From IMG/VR virus record IMGVR_UViG_3300029911_000026, positions 1 to 64,000 of that record: DNA of 64,000 nucleotides; one strand, given 5' to 3'. Under the pieces are notes generated by a model. That model worked only from the letters and a program-made list of their open reading frames with translations, was not told the origin of the DNA and made no database searches. This stretch comes from a virus. Positions 46,947 to 55,373 of the stretch are shown here, piece after piece; within the stretch, counting starts at the first letter, position 1; the number at the start of each line of letters is the position of its first letter. The position numbers and the translations under genes were made by a program.

Positions 46947-47520
46947 CTTGTGACTTCTCCTTTTTCCGGATTCCGGAATCGATGTGGACTTGCTTGAGCG
47001 GTAGTTCCTGAAAGGCGCGGCAGATCTCGGCCTCTTCGACCGTTAGGGGCCGAGTCGCTTTCAGGTAGACCTTCCGCGACCTGTATCCGGCTCCACAATG
47101 GCTGCACTTGCGGTTCCGCAGCTCCTCGCGCTTCATGCGGCGCTTGTCGGACTGGCACTCCGGGGAGCAGGTATCGGCTGGAGGGTTGCGCCGGATGCGC
47201 GCTGGGGGGATATCACCCAGGCAGAGGCCGTTTGCGACGCGCTCTGCGGTGGACATGACGCAGCGTTGGATTACGTCGCCGCCAGCCTTGATGCGTGCAA
47301 TCTCGTTCTTCTGCCACCAGTCGCGGGTGAGAAGAAGTGGGGGAAGGACTGAGCCGGTCTCCGCCCAGCCGTCACAAGCCGCCTCGCCGAAGGCGCGTTC
47401 ATGTTCTCCGTAATGTCGTTTGCACGTTCCCAGCGGTCTGACAAGGCACGCGGCGCATAATGGGCATCGTTCGGCCTTCTCGTTGTCGTACGCGCCATGA
47501 ATCGAGCAGTAAACGATCAT
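46900..47520 (-). CDS. Cys-rich hypothetical protein
   Basis: 206 residues from the ATG at 47520. CSIHGAYDNEKAERCPLCAAC and CSPECQSDKRRMKREELRNRKCSHCGAGYRSRK supply at least two zinc sites. The C-terminus (HIDSGIRKKEKS) reads through a palindrome copy and then overlaps the next gene. Possibly DNA binding. Confidence 0.55.
   Translation of the reverse strand: MIVYCSIHGAYDNEKAERCPLCAACLVRPLGTCKRHYGEHERAFGEAACDGWAETGSVLPPLLLTRDWWQKNEIARIKAGGDVIQRCVMSTAERVANGLCLGDIPPARIRRNPPADTCSPECQSDKRRMKREELRNRKCSHCGAGYRSRKVYLKATRPLTVEEAEICRAFQELPLKQVHIDSGIRKKEKSQDEDHDRQAGGAEGLG
46964..46978. repeat. Dispersed palindrome, copy 13 (C-terminal codons and next gene's upstream)
   Basis: Exact TTCCGGATTCCGGAA, in frame as Asp-Ser-Gly-Ile-Arg-Lys and 18 nt before the ATG at 46946. 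Confidence 0.95.
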
Positions 47521-48143
47521 GAGCGCTCCTTCGTCCAACGATCTTCGAGCCCGCCGACGTGCTGATCGACGTAGCGGTTCATATAGTCAGCGACGCGCTC
47601 GTGCCAGATCCGAGGGTCGTCGGTGTGCTGGTCGGCATGGTCCTGCTCGCTCATGTATCCGGCCAGCTCGCCCGTAGCTTGGACCATCGGCAGGTAGAGC
47701 CAGGCCGGGGTGAGCGCGAAAGCCAGCTTGTCGGCAAAGCAGAGCTTCGATGGCTTCTCCCCGTAGCGCTTCGCGAGGTAGCGGGAGTGGCAGAGGCAGA
47801 AGTCTCGCCAGGTCGTATCATCCTTGCGGTCGAACAGATGGTGCATGATCTGTGCGCCGAGCCAGGGGTGGAGTTCGCCGCGTTCATCGTCCATTGCTTC
47901 CTTGCCCCAATATCCCCAATCGTGGACGATGAAGGCGATCCAGAGGCGAGGGTCGAAAGGAAAGCCATAGAGCTTGCACCATCCCGCCGCCACAAACCAC
48001 GGGTGCAGGAAGAAACAATGCGCGCCCAGCAGGACCGAGCGGGTGCCGAGGGGAATATTCTCCCAGACCGTACGTCGATACCAGCCCACAAGCGCTCCTA
48101 TGCCCATAGCGAGCAGGGTGTCCCAATGCTTCCAGTGAATCAT
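47517..48143 (-). CDS. HD-like metal-dependent protein
   Basis: 208 residues from the ATG at 48143 (AGGAGCATCCGC). LHPWFVAAGWCKLYGFPFDPRLWIAFIVHDWGYWGKEAMDDERGELHPWLGAQIMHHLFD shows an HD-type arrangement of His/Asp (VHDWGYWG and HH). May be a phosphohydrolase. Overlaps its neighbours by ATGA. Confidence 0.55.
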   Translation of the reverse strand: MIHWKHWDTLLAMGIGALVGWYRRTVWENIPLGTRSVLLGAHCFFLHPWFVAAGWCKLYGFPFDPRLWIAFIVHDWGYWGKEAMDDERGELHPWLGAQIMHHLFDRKDDTTWRDFCLCHSRYLAKRYGEKPSKLCFADKLAFALTPAWLYLPMVQATGELAGYMSEQDHADQHTDDPRIWHERVADYMNRYVDQHVGGLEDRWTKERS

Positions 48144-48352
48144 GCGGATGCTCCTGTGGGTAGCTGGTGGCAGAAACAGCGGCAGTTTTGAATCGGACAT
48201 CCTTCGCCTAAAAGGGTTGCATCGCAGCACAGTTGGATGGTGTGGCGTTCGCGGTCGGCCTTTGCTTTGGCGAACGTTTCGAGAACGCTTTTGGGCCATT
48301 CTGAACGCGGAATGTGAACTATATCAATCTCGACCGAATGGGTATCGCTCAT
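48140..48352 (-). CDS. Small Cys-rich protein
   Basis: 70 residues from the ATG at 48352 (GAGGAAGCAACG). LCCDATLLGEGCPIQNCRCFCHQ is a Cys cluster at the C-terminus. Function unknown. Confidence 0.55.
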   Translation of the reverse strand: MSDTHSVEIDIVHIPRSEWPKSVLETFAKAKADRERHTIQLCCDATLLGEGCPIQNCRCFCHQLPTGASA

Positions 48353-48651
48353 CGTTGCTTCCTCGGAACTGACTTTGGCCGGTGCTCGTAAACCTGATGG
48401 CAGATCGGATGCTTCGGCACCACGTTCTCCGGTTTGTCCCCGAAATTGCGCTTGCCGCGGATGTGGGCCATCTCCCAAGCCAGCGGGTTGCAAGGCTGGC
48501 CGCATCCAAGCGGCTTGCCGTGCCGGTCTGTCTTGCCGCCTCCACAGATGCCCTTGTGGTAATCGAAGCAAGCATCCCGGAGGGCTGTCAGGTCATCGCC
48601 TTTCAGCCGACCGGGCCTGGGCTTGCTTCGTGGCCGGATGCGCGTTCTCAC
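48349..48651 (-). CDS. HNH-type small nuclease
   Basis: 100 residues. CFDYHKGICGGGKTDRHGKPLGCGQPCNPLAWEMAHIRGKRNFGDKPENVVPKHPICHQVYEH shows the HI...N...H pattern and Cys ligands of an HNH fold. Basic N-terminus. Overlaps the DUF3102-like gene by 4 nt. Confidence 0.65.
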   Translation of the reverse strand: MRTRIRPRSKPRPGRLKGDDLTALRDACFDYHKGICGGGKTDRHGKPLGCGQPCNPLAWEMAHIRGKRNFGDKPENVVPKHPICHQVYEHRPKSVPRKQR

Positions 48652-49607
48652 TCCTGTTCGGCCTCTTCCTCCAGTTCGTCGTCCTCGGCGTCAAGATGGC
48701 CTTCGTCCTCGTCGAGGATGGACTCGTCCTGATCGTCGGCAATCGGGGTGAGGCGCTCGTTGGCATCCTCTTCCAGCGCGGCGTGAACGCCCTTGGCCTC
48801 TTCCTCGCGCTTGGCCTCTTCGTATGCGGCCTCGTTCGCCGAGAGGTACTCGGCACACATGGACTGGAGGAACTTGTCCTGGAACGAGGTCTGGCGGTCG
48901 TCGTCGCGGGTGACGTACTTGGCGACTTCCGCGCAGCGATTGAGCTGGGCAACCGTCTCAGCCTCCAGGTCGTAGACCACGCGCAGTCGAATCGACTCGG
49001 CTCCGGCGATGGTGCGACCGGCAGCAGCTTCCGACTTCGCAACCGACTTCGGGTCGTGCTTGAGCACAATCTCCGTCTGGAAGCGAGCGATCGGGAGTTC
49101 CTTTGCGGCTCCGACCAGTTGTGGGGTGAGCTTGATGCCCTTGCCCTTGAGCTTGGCGAGGCCCGAGGCGTTGGCCGCGGTCATCTGGCCAAGATCCTCA
49201 GTCGTCACCGCCGGGTCGTCGCCGGTGGTGAGTTCCTTGACGATGCGCATCGCCTCGTAGACCTGAGTCTTGCTCTTCTCCGGGTAGCGTGCGGCGAGGT
49301 AGTCGGTGAAGCTGTTGAATCCGAGCGCCACATGGTAGCCCTTATCCTTCGCCTCTCCGAAATACTCGCCCAGCTTTACGAAGCTGGAGCCGATGGTCGC
49401 GATGGTTTTCACGATCTTGCTGTCGAGCGCTTCGGCCTTCTTCTTGAAGCCTTCCGACAGTTGGTCGGTTGGCGAGTGGCTGAGGTTTGCCGGCTTGTCG
49501 CCGGGTTTGATGATAGTCATCTTGCTCCTCCGCGCCGCGTGCTTATCGACGCGCTTCTTGGGCTGTTTGGGTTGGGCTTCTGCCTTCGTTACTGCGTTGC
49601 TTCGCAT
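48648..49607 (-). CDS. DUF3102-like protein, first gene after promoter
   Basis: 319 residues (SD AGGAGACACCACC). IGSSFVKLGEYFGEAKDKGYHVALGFNSFTDYLAARYPEKSKTQVYEAMRIVKEL is typical of DUF3102/ParB-associated helical domains. C-terminus is very acidic (DEDEGHLDAEDDELEEEAEQE). Possibly DNA-mimicking or regulatory. Confidence 0.6.
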   Translation of the reverse strand: MRSNAVTKAEAQPKQPKKRVDKHAARRSKMTIIKPGDKPANLSHSPTDQLSEGFKKKAEALDSKIVKTIATIGSSFVKLGEYFGEAKDKGYHVALGFNSFTDYLAARYPEKSKTQVYEAMRIVKELTTGDDPAVTTEDLGQMTAANASGLAKLKGKGIKLTPQLVGAAKELPIARFQTEIVLKHDPKSVAKSEAAAGRTIAGAESIRLRVVYDLEAETVAQLNRCAEVAKYVTRDDDRQTSFQDKFLQSMCAEYLSANEAAYEEAKREEEAKGVHAALEEDANERLTPIADDQDESILDEDEGHLDAEDDELEEEAEQE

Positions 49608-49651
49608 GGTGGTGTCTCCTGTGTTGGGCGTGGTGCTAACAATCTACTTTC

Positions 49652-49681
49652 ATTCTAATTGTTAGTACCGCCCGTTGTACA
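49652..49681 (-). promoter_or_regulatory. Phage promoter flanked by inverted repeat
   Basis: TGTACA, 18-nt spacer, TAGAAT. GTACTAACAAT (49658-49668, minus) and its inverted partner at 49633-49643 surround the -10, a likely operator. Confidence 0.6.
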
Positions 49682-49687
49682 CAAGAA

Positions 49688-50479
49688 TCAACCGGGCGCG
49701 AGCAATTTTTCGCGCACTCCCGCAAGTTCCACCTTCGGGCTGGAAAGTCCGTGCCGCAGGTCGGTGTCGAGGCGACGCCCTTCGTTCGCGGGGAGATTGA
49801 GCCGAACCTGCTCGACCTTCTCCCATGCGGTGAATTCGGCCGCAAATTGCTTCTTCACGAAGTGGTGCTTGTCGATCTCCGCGAAGGTGCCCCAGCCGCC
49901 CATGCGCTTCACCACGTCGAGGATGCGTTGGGACATGTCCGGAATCGGGGTGATGGGCTTGCAGCCGCACTCCCGCGCCATCGTGACCGGCTTTTGACCG
50001 TGGATTGTCTCGACGACCTTCTCGCCCATGATCATGCCCTGGCCTTGGCACTCGGCGCAGTCCGGAGCCGGTGGACCGACGCGCCGGGTGAGCACCCATG
50101 AGCCATCGCGCCAGCGTGCGTGAACCTCAGCGACGGCGACGACCAGATCCCATGCCGCAATCGCCTCCAGCTTGGTCGCTTCCTCGCCGTGGAAGATGCC
50201 AGCCCGTTCCAGGATGTCCGGCGTGGTCAGCCGCGGGGGGAATCCGTTCGTGCCGCGCATCTCCAACCTGCAGCGCTCCAGAGCGCGGGCGATCTGCTCG
50301 ATGCTGAGGGGTTGGCGAGCAATGTCTGCCGTCATGACCGCAAGGCCGGCGGAGATGTCACAGCCCATCGCATCCGCGGTGCGCATGAGCAAGTCAGTAA
50401 TCGTCTTGAGATGCTGCGCGGTCGATTTCCGCGATGATTGCGTCTCGGGCTGCTGCGTTTCGGCTAACTGGTTTGACAT
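49688..50479 (-). CDS. Possible helicase-loader-like replication partner
   Basis: 263 residues. Helical N-terminus (TITDLLMRTADAMGCDISAGLAVMTADIARQPLSIEQIARALERC), a Cys pair motif CAECQGQGM with later CGC, and a C-terminus with NEGRRLDTDLRHG. No Walker motif. Position directly after the initiator gene, with a 86-nt overlap, suggests a replication partner. Low certainty. Confidence 0.4.
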   Translation of the reverse strand: MSNQLAETQQPETQSSRKSTAQHLKTITDLLMRTADAMGCDISAGLAVMTADIARQPLSIEQIARALERCRLEMRGTNGFPPRLTTPDILERAGIFHGEEATKLEAIAAWDLVVAVAEVHARWRDGSWVLTRRVGPPAPDCAECQGQGMIMGEKVVETIHGQKPVTMARECGCKPITPIPDMSQRILDVVKRMGGWGTFAEIDKHHFVKKQFAAEFTAWEKVEQVRLNLPANEGRRLDTDLRHGLSSPKVELAGVREKLLAPG

Positions 50480-51275
50480 CCTGGGCCTCCCTTCTCGGTC
50501 TGCTGAACTCGCTCAGGGCGCCGCTCACGTAGCGCTTGAGCCCGGGGATGAAGTTCTCTGGCGGGTCCCCTGGGACGATATTATCCGACTGGAACCGGAA
50601 GCGCACGCATTTTAGCCACTGCTCCGCGGTCCACTTCGGAGCCGAGCCCAAGAGCTTCTTGAGCCGACCGAACGCCAGACCGTTCCATGGGCAATCCACG
50701 CCGGGGTTGGCCAGCTCGTATAGCCGGTCGATTTCCGCGACGACCTGGGTGTGGATACTTTTCTCCGCTCCCGTCTCGAAGAGGCGGGGAGAATCTTTCT
50801 CTTTCTTGGTAGTATTCTCTTTCTTCCTTATTGTTTGGGCGTCATTGTCATACCCTATTGCTTCGGTAGGCATACCCCCTGGGACTAGAGAGTCATACCC
50901 TGCCACTGGAATATCGAGGCCATCTTCCTTGTTTTCCGCGCCTTCCACACTTTCGGCAACCGGTGGATAAGGGGTGTCGAATACTTCGTACACGTTCTCC
51001 TGCCCTTCGGATTTCCCGGAGATGCGTCGCAATAGTCTTACCTCCACCAACTTGTCCAGTTCGCGTGAAACCTGCCGACGCGAGCAGTTGATGAGTGCGG
51101 CGATCTTGCCGATGCCAATGAAGGTCGTCCGGTCGTTCACGCGGCGGTCGATGTAGAGACGCAGGACGACATATACCGCTAGGCCATAGGTTCCGAGGGT
51201 ATGAAGTAACTGCTCCACGATCACCGCATCGACCATTGCGAATCTGCGGCCTCGATTTTGAATCCCGATATTCAT
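50394..51275 (-). CDS. Replication initiator with N-terminal winged helix
   Basis: 293 residues. GRRFAMVDAVIVEQLLHTLGTYGLAVYVVLRLYIDRRVNDRTTFIGIGKIAALINCSRRQVSRELDKLVEVRLL is a winged-helix DNA-binding domain used by phage O-like initiators; the C-terminal half has WLKCVRFRFQSDNIVPGDPPENFIPGLKRYV. An origin may lie in or near this gene, but no iterons were found by eye. Confidence 0.7.
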   Translation of the reverse strand: MNIGIQNRGRRFAMVDAVIVEQLLHTLGTYGLAVYVVLRLYIDRRVNDRTTFIGIGKIAALINCSRRQVSRELDKLVEVRLLRRISGKSEGQENVYEVFDTPYPPVAESVEGAENKEDGLDIPVAGYDSLVPGGMPTEAIGYDNDAQTIRKKENTTKKEKDSPRLFETGAEKSIHTQVVAEIDRLYELANPGVDCPWNGLAFGRLKKLLGSAPKWTAEQWLKCVRFRFQSDNIVPGDPPENFIPGLKRYVSGALSEFSRPRREAQDVKPVSRNAAARDAIIAEIDRAASQDDY

Positions 51276-51336
51276 GGTGCCTCAATGTAGCCGCGCCGGG
51301 GCTGAGGATGCCCGGCGCGGATTGTGCAAACGTGGA

Positions 51337-51879
51337 TTACTTGATGACCAGGTAGCGCTTGCCGGGATGGTCCTCGATGGCAACCTCTGGGGGGATGGCT
51401 TCTCCAGCCGCAAGACGGCGCTGGATCTCCGACTTGTTCAATTCGTGCGTCGTGCGCACGATGCTGGGGTCGGTGATGGCGATCGTGTTCAGATCCGCGT
51501 CCGCCGCCAGCCCGACGGTGACGGTGTTCGCTCCGGTGACGCCATAGGCGCTGGTCTTGGCGGTCTTGATCTTGCCGCCGTGGACCTCGTCGATGAGCAT
51601 GAGCATCCGGGAGCGCAGGTTGTCAGCGTCGCGCTGGAACATCTTCTTGCGGTCGGCCATGCGCTTGCTCTCTTCGTCGGCCATCTCAGCCTCGGCCTTG
51701 ATGCGGCGCCAGACGGCGGCAGCGGCGTCGAGCTTATCGGGACTGGAGCGGAGACAGGCGTCGAGACGGGCTTCCAGCTCAGGCGTGAGTTCGCCTTCCG
51801 TCTCCTGGAGGATGAGCATGATGTCCTGATGTTCCTGGACGATAGCGAAGATCGTCGGGCGGTTCGGTTTGTCCGTCAT
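51337..51879 (-). CDS. Gp157-like protein
   Basis: 180 residues from the ATG at 51879. ELTPELEARLDACLRSSPDKLDAAAAVWRRIKAEAEMADEESKRMADRKKMFQRDADNLRSRMLMLI is the coiled-coil core of the siphovirus Gp157 family, often linked to recombination or replication modules next to Sak-type ATPases. Confidence 0.78.
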   Translation of the reverse strand: MTDKPNRPTIFAIVQEHQDIMLILQETEGELTPELEARLDACLRSSPDKLDAAAAVWRRIKAEAEMADEESKRMADRKKMFQRDADNLRSRMLMLIDEVHGGKIKTAKTSAYGVTGANTVTVGLAADADLNTIAITDPSIVRTTHELNKSEIQRRLAAGEAIPPEVAIEDHPGKRYLVIK

Positions 51880-51985
51880 AAGGCTCCCTTTTGGTTGCGG
51901 GTTGGGGTTTGGGCGCACAGGCCGAGCAGAGCTCGACCTCCATGCCGTTGATCATGGTCCACTGGCCCTTGCAGCAGGGTTTCAT
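51779..51985 (-). CDS. Small zinc-ribbon protein
   Basis: 68 residues from the ATG at 51985, which overlaps the upstream stop (ATGA). MKPCCKGQWTMINGMEVELC and SAC give a CC...CxxC metal site. Its 3' end overlaps the Gp157-like gene by about 100 nt, which is long and lowers certainty. Confidence 0.45.
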   Translation of the reverse strand: MKPCCKGQWTMINGMEVELCSACAPKPQPATKREPYDGQTEPPDDLRYRPGTSGHHAHPPGDGRRTHA

Positions 51986-52098
51986 GAAGGCTTTCTCTTG
52001 CCGCACCAGAAACATTCATTGGCCGGTCTGGTCGGGCCGTCGTCGTAAACATGGCCTCCATGGCGTATCGAGCACCACAATTCTCTTAGCCAGGTCAT
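51982..52098 (-). CDS. 38-residue zinc-like protein
   Basis: From the ATG at 52098, overlapping the ATPase stop (ATGA). LWCSIRHGGHVYDDGPTRPANECFWCGKRKPS has a C...CxxC pattern often seen in small phage proteins. Translationally coupled on both sides. Confidence 0.55.
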   Translation of the reverse strand: MTWLRELWCSIRHGGHVYDDGPTRPANECFWCGKRKPS

Positions 52099-53546
52099 TC
52101 TGCGGCCTCCAGCTCTTCGGTAAGCGTCTGCGAGCCTGGGAGGATGTTCTCCGGGTCGATCGTGAGCGGCACTTCGGAGATGATCTTTCCCTTCATGTAG
52201 TGCTTCGTACCGACGCAGGTCACGTCCTCGATGCTCACGTAGTTATCCTTGGCCGGCTTGAGTACCATGTTGCACGTCTGGCCCTTCGCCTCTGATAGGG
52301 CCGGGAACAGCGACTTGTGCCAGCATGTAGCGGTGTTGGTTCCAAAGGCAACGCCGTTCATTGTGACCTTGAAGAACTCGCGGCCGCCAGCGGCTTCGTG
52401 GCGGGTCGCATCGAGCACAACGCATTGCACGTCGCCGTTATCGAAGAAGAACTCCCCAGCTTCGCCCTGGTTCTCATCCTCAGCCGCGGCGAATCCAGCA
52501 CCAGCATCGGCCAGCAGTTCAAGCTCGCGGTTGATGGATGGCCAGTCGCTACGATGCTTCTGGATGAGCAAGGCGCGGGCTCCAGCGTCCATGCGCAGAG
52601 CGTCCATCGACTGCCGAGCGATCTTCTCATCGTTCGAGACGCGCGTGCGGTCGAGCCAGCTTGTCAGCTCGAATAGGCGTGAGCGCGGGACCAAGCGGGA
52701 GGACTCGTAGCCCAAGCCCTTGACGTGTTCGGCGAACACTTCGCGGGTAATGCTGTTGGCCTTCATCATGCCGGCCAGGTTTAGGATGTCCGCTTCGGTG
52801 AGAAGTTCGACGGGGGGAACGATGCCGGAACTTAGCCACTTCCAGATCTTCCGCGCCGTCTCCGGGTCCAGCAGATCAACCGGTGGCCCTCCGGCGAACA
52901 GCTCAGTCCGGTCCTTACTCACAAAGGCGCGGTGCTCGCTGTCCAGGTCGAACACCAGCGAAAACTCGTAGTCGACGCCCTCGCGCTGGATAGGGGCAAG
53001 GCCGACCTTGCGGGGAACCTTCTTACCGTCCCGCTCCTCCAGCACGTATTCCATCTTCGAGCGCATCGTGCAGATCGTGTGGACGTCGAGCGCTTTGATG
53101 AACTCGATGAACTCGGTGTGCTCTGGCGAGAGCTTCGACCAATTGGCGAAGCCGTTACCTCCAGCCGCGTCGAGAGCGTCCTTGCGCGAGCGTATGCCCC
53201 CTGCGCCTTCCCATTGGTGGGAGATGGAGTCCACTACCAGCACGTCATAGCCCTGGGTCACAGCAATCTGCATGGCGCGCTTGTAGCGGTCGCTCGTATA
53301 GGGCGAGGTCAGATGGATGTGATCGAAGGGGTAGATGTCGGCGTAGAGCTCCATGGTGCGGTTCTCGGTATCGACTCCGAGGACCTTCCAATCTCCGGGC
53401 TTGCCGCGGTCAACGGCCATCTGCTGTGCGATTGCGACGGCCAGCGCGAGAGCGCCTTTGGTCTTGCCTGAGCCGCTTGCACCATCTACGGCCATCTTGA
53501 GCTTTACGCGGGACTTGACCGCGCGGCGGGGGGTGAACTCGTCCAT
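52095..53546 (-). CDS. Sak4-like RecA-fold ATPase
   Basis: 483 residues from the ATG at 53546 (GGAG 6 nt upstream). Walker A GASGSGKT (22-29), VLGVDTENRTMELYAD and YDVLVVDSISHQWEGAGG (Walker B region) match AAA_24/Sak4 annealing-type ATPases. The C-terminal half (about 320-483) may bind DNA. Probably a recombination ATPase acting with Gp157-like protein. Confidence 0.75.
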   Translation of the reverse strand: MDEFTPRRAVKSRVKLKMAVDGASGSGKTKGALALAVAIAQQMAVDRGKPGDWKVLGVDTENRTMELYADIYPFDHIHLTSPYTSDRYKRAMQIAVTQGYDVLVVDSISHQWEGAGGIRSRKDALDAAGGNGFANWSKLSPEHTEFIEFIKALDVHTICTMRSKMEYVLEERDGKKVPRKVGLAPIQREGVDYEFSLVFDLDSEHRAFVSKDRTELFAGGPPVDLLDPETARKIWKWLSSGIVPPVELLTEADILNLAGMMKANSITREVFAEHVKGLGYESSRLVPRSRLFELTSWLDRTRVSNDEKIARQSMDALRMDAGARALLIQKHRSDWPSINRELELLADAGAGFAAAEDENQGEAGEFFFDNGDVQCVVLDATRHEAAGGREFFKVTMNGVAFGTNTATCWHKSLFPALSEAKGQTCNMVLKPAKDNYVSIEDVTCVGTKHYMKGKIISEVPLTIDPENILPGSQTLTEELEAAE

Positions 53547-53557
53547 CTTCGTCTCCA

Positions 53558-53572
53558 TTCCGGAATCCGGAA
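53558..53572. repeat. Dispersed palindrome, copy 14 (before a start codon)
   Basis: Exact TTCCGGAATCCGGAA in the leader of the ATPase gene, 11 nt before its ATG and directly before the SD. Confidence 0.95.
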
Positions 53573-53582
53573 AACACGGGGC

Positions 53583-53608
53583 CGAAAAGGGCACCCTCTC
53601 GGGTGCCC
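53583..53608 (-). terminator. Terminator of the RHH gene
   Basis: GGGCACCC-GAGA-GGGTGCCC followed by TTTTC on the minus strand, a perfect 8-bp stem. Confidence 0.85.
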
Positions 53609-53634
53609 TCGCGGTGCTCATCTGCCAGAGCTGG

Positions 53635-53847
53635 CTAGGCGGCTTTCGCCTTCTCTTGCGATCGGATGTGACTGAGCACGACATCCATGATGAAGCTAGA
53701 CATCGAGCGTCGGTCTGCGGTAGCCGCTGCCACTATAGCCTCCCGCTCCTGTGGTGTGGAGGGATAAACCATAATGGGACCGGTTTTCAACTTTCCACCG
53801 CGAGGCAGTTTCTCCGTCTCGGTAGCTTCCTGTGTCGCAGTGCTCAT
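53635..53847 (-). CDS. Ribbon-helix-helix regulator, leaderless and monocistronic
   Basis: 70 residues. GPIMVYPSTPQEREAIVAAATADRRSMSSFIMDVVLSHIRSQEK has the strand-helix-helix pattern of Arc/MetJ-type repressors (P-x-E-x-x-x-I ... SxSxFI). The ATG at 53847 follows the -10 by 7 nt without a SD. Own promoter and own terminator isolate it from both neighbours, typical of a regulator. RHH proteins bind palindromic DNA. Confidence 0.72.
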   Translation of the reverse strand: MSTATQEATETEKLPRGGKLKTGPIMVYPSTPQEREAIVAAATADRRSMSSFIMDVVLSHIRSQEKAKAA

Positions 53848-53854
53848 AAGCACT

Positions 53855-53883
53855 ACATTAGCGGGTTCACTGCGTTGTGTCAA
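53855..53883 (-). promoter_or_regulatory. Promoter of the RHH gene
   Basis: TTGACA, 17-nt spacer, TAATGT. Confidence 0.7.
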
Positions 53884-53935
53884 CACCGGGGCTGTGGACG
53901 GTTTGGGACTTGACGTGGAAAACTCGGTCACAGCG

Positions 53936-54676
53936 TTAGGCTGCGGCCGATATGGCTTCTGGGGAGACATTGCTCTCCTCCTCTTCTGACCCTTCGGTCG
54001 GGAACTCGTGAACCTCGGCCTTGGCGAGATTCTCTTCGGCCTTCTGCTGGTTCTTGAGCAGGTCGTCAACGGCCTTGACCGAAGTCAGCCACTTGCCCTT
54101 CTCGGAGTCTGACCGCATCGGCATCATCACACCGAGCGCGCCGTTGGGATGGGTCTTGACCAGGTAGGCTCCATCCTTTGCACCTGGCCAGATGGCGACG
54201 AAGTTGCTGCGATCTGCGCCGCTGCCGCTGGGCCGACCGAGCGCGTCAACGATGCGCTGGAGCAACGTGATGTCGAAGGTGATGATCGGGTCGCCCGTGA
54301 CCTTCGGCATGACCGCCTCGAAGTTGGGGAAGTTGCCCTTCTCCGGCCGGCGGAACGTGACCGTCTTTCCGTCGAAGTGATTGGCGACGATGATCTTGTC
54401 GTCGATCGCTTGGATGCTGACGTACTTGCCGGGGTTGGAGTCGTAGATGGGAACCGTTTTGAGCGCCTTGCGGTACTCCTGCAGCGCCTCCGCGGTTATC
54501 CATCCGCTCGTCTCTCCGGTGTCCGGGATGACGTGGGTGATGACGAGCGCGTTTCCGTTGGTTGCGGCCAGGTGACCCTTGTCCGCGTCGAAGTAGACGT
54601 GATTGATGGTGTACCGGCTCTGTTCTTTCGAGCAGACCTTCTCGATCAGGCCGCTCCCGAGATTCGTAAAGTGCAT
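53936..54676 (-). CDS. Sliding-clamp-like protein (DnaN-like)
   Basis: 246 residues. LAATNGNALVITHVIPDTGETSGWITAEALQEYRKAL, FPNFEAVMP and a terminal LGVMMPMRS echo conserved features of beta clamps (PxF...VxP and MPMR), though only about two thirds of the usual 360 residues. A C-terminal acidic tail follows. It would tether a polymerase or nuclease to DNA. Confidence 0.6.
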   Translation of the reverse strand: MHFTNLGSGLIEKVCSKEQSRYTINHVYFDADKGHLAATNGNALVITHVIPDTGETSGWITAEALQEYRKALKTVPIYDSNPGKYVSIQAIDDKIIVANHFDGKTVTFRRPEKGNFPNFEAVMPKVTGDPIITFDITLLQRIVDALGRPSGSGADRSNFVAIWPGAKDGAYLVKTHPNGALGVMMPMRSDSEKGKWLTSVKAVDDLLKNQQKAEENLAKAEVHEFPTEGSEEEESNVSPEAISAAA

Positions 54677-54740
54677 GGCGTGTCTCCTGTGTTGCTTTGG
54701 GCGTTGGGTTGTGGCAGCATAAAGGCTGCTCGTTTGTCCA

Positions 54741-54769
54741 CCGCTGGGCTTCTGCGAGAGGCCCAGCGG
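54741..54769 (-). terminator. Nine-bp hairpin between two genes
   Basis: CCGCTGGGC pairs with GCCCAGCGG directly after the stop of the gene at 54775. No T tract, so it may stabilise RNA rather than terminate. Confidence 0.45.
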
Positions 54770-54774
54770 ACTCC

Positions 54775-55326
54775 TCAGAACGGGTAGTCGGTAGTCTCCC
54801 CTCCAATCTCCTGATCGTGTTCCGCTTGCTCTGTGGATGGGTCCGGCGGTTCAAGCTGTAGGCTCGCGGGAGCCCCAAGCTCGTTCGTGGCGTCCATGAC
54901 GATTGAGGCGCCCGCTCCAAGTAGGCTGGGGCAATCCCATTCGATGACGTCCTCCTCGCGTTCGGGTTGTGCCTCTACGAACTTGGCTGGCTGGGCTGGG
55001 ATGACGCGCTTCCCGACAACCTTCGGCATACAGACCGTCGCGCGGATGGCGACAAACTTCAACTCGACGCCATCGCCAAAATCCTTCACCAGTCGGAAGT
55101 AGCTTTCATCGACTTGCTTCTCGCAAGCTCCGAGCCGGAGCCGAGCCAGCGCCATGAACGCCAGCGAGTCGATGGAATGGTTGACGCCAGACTGGTCTGG
55201 CAACGAGCCTCCATAAACGCTGATGCTGATGGCGTCCGGCATCGGCAGATCGGTTGTGGCCATGAGGTCGGCCAACTGGTGTAGCTTGGCGCATATCGCT
55301 GCGCGCCGCTCAGGGGTAGGGTTCAT
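54775..55326 (-). CDS. Hypothetical protein
   Basis: 183 residues from the ATG at 55326 (GAGGAG). Mixed fold with ISISVYGGSLPDQSGVNHSIDSLAFMALARLRLGA and a long Glu/Pro-rich tail. No motif recognised. Lies in the DNA-metabolism operon. Confidence 0.55.
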   Translation of the reverse strand: MNPTPERRAAICAKLHQLADLMATTDLPMPDAISISVYGGSLPDQSGVNHSIDSLAFMALARLRLGACEKQVDESYFRLVKDFGDGVELKFVAIRATVCMPKVVGKRVIPAQPAKFVEAQPEREEDVIEWDCPSLLGAGASIVMDATNELGAPASLQLEPPDPSTEQAEHDQEIGGETTDYPF

Positions 55327-55354
55327 CGTGAATCTCCTCATCGTGGATTTGGTT

Positions 55355-55369
55355 TTCCGGAATCCGGAA
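55355..55369. repeat. Dispersed palindrome, copy 15 (intergenic)
   Basis: Exact TTCCGGAATCCGGAA between the stop at 55374 and the start at 55326. Confidence 0.95.
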
Positions 55370-55373
55370 AGGG

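Noticed and set aside
48375-49658. 427-codon plus-strand ORF
   Set aside because: Antisense of the HNH and DUF3102-like genes. Its Leu/Gly/Val-rich sequence mirrors the acidic minus-strand protein.
50394-51275. Iteron-type replication origin in the initiator gene
   Set aside because: I looked for repeated short words or an AT-rich block by eye and found only A-rich codons for Lys/Glu. Not enough to call.
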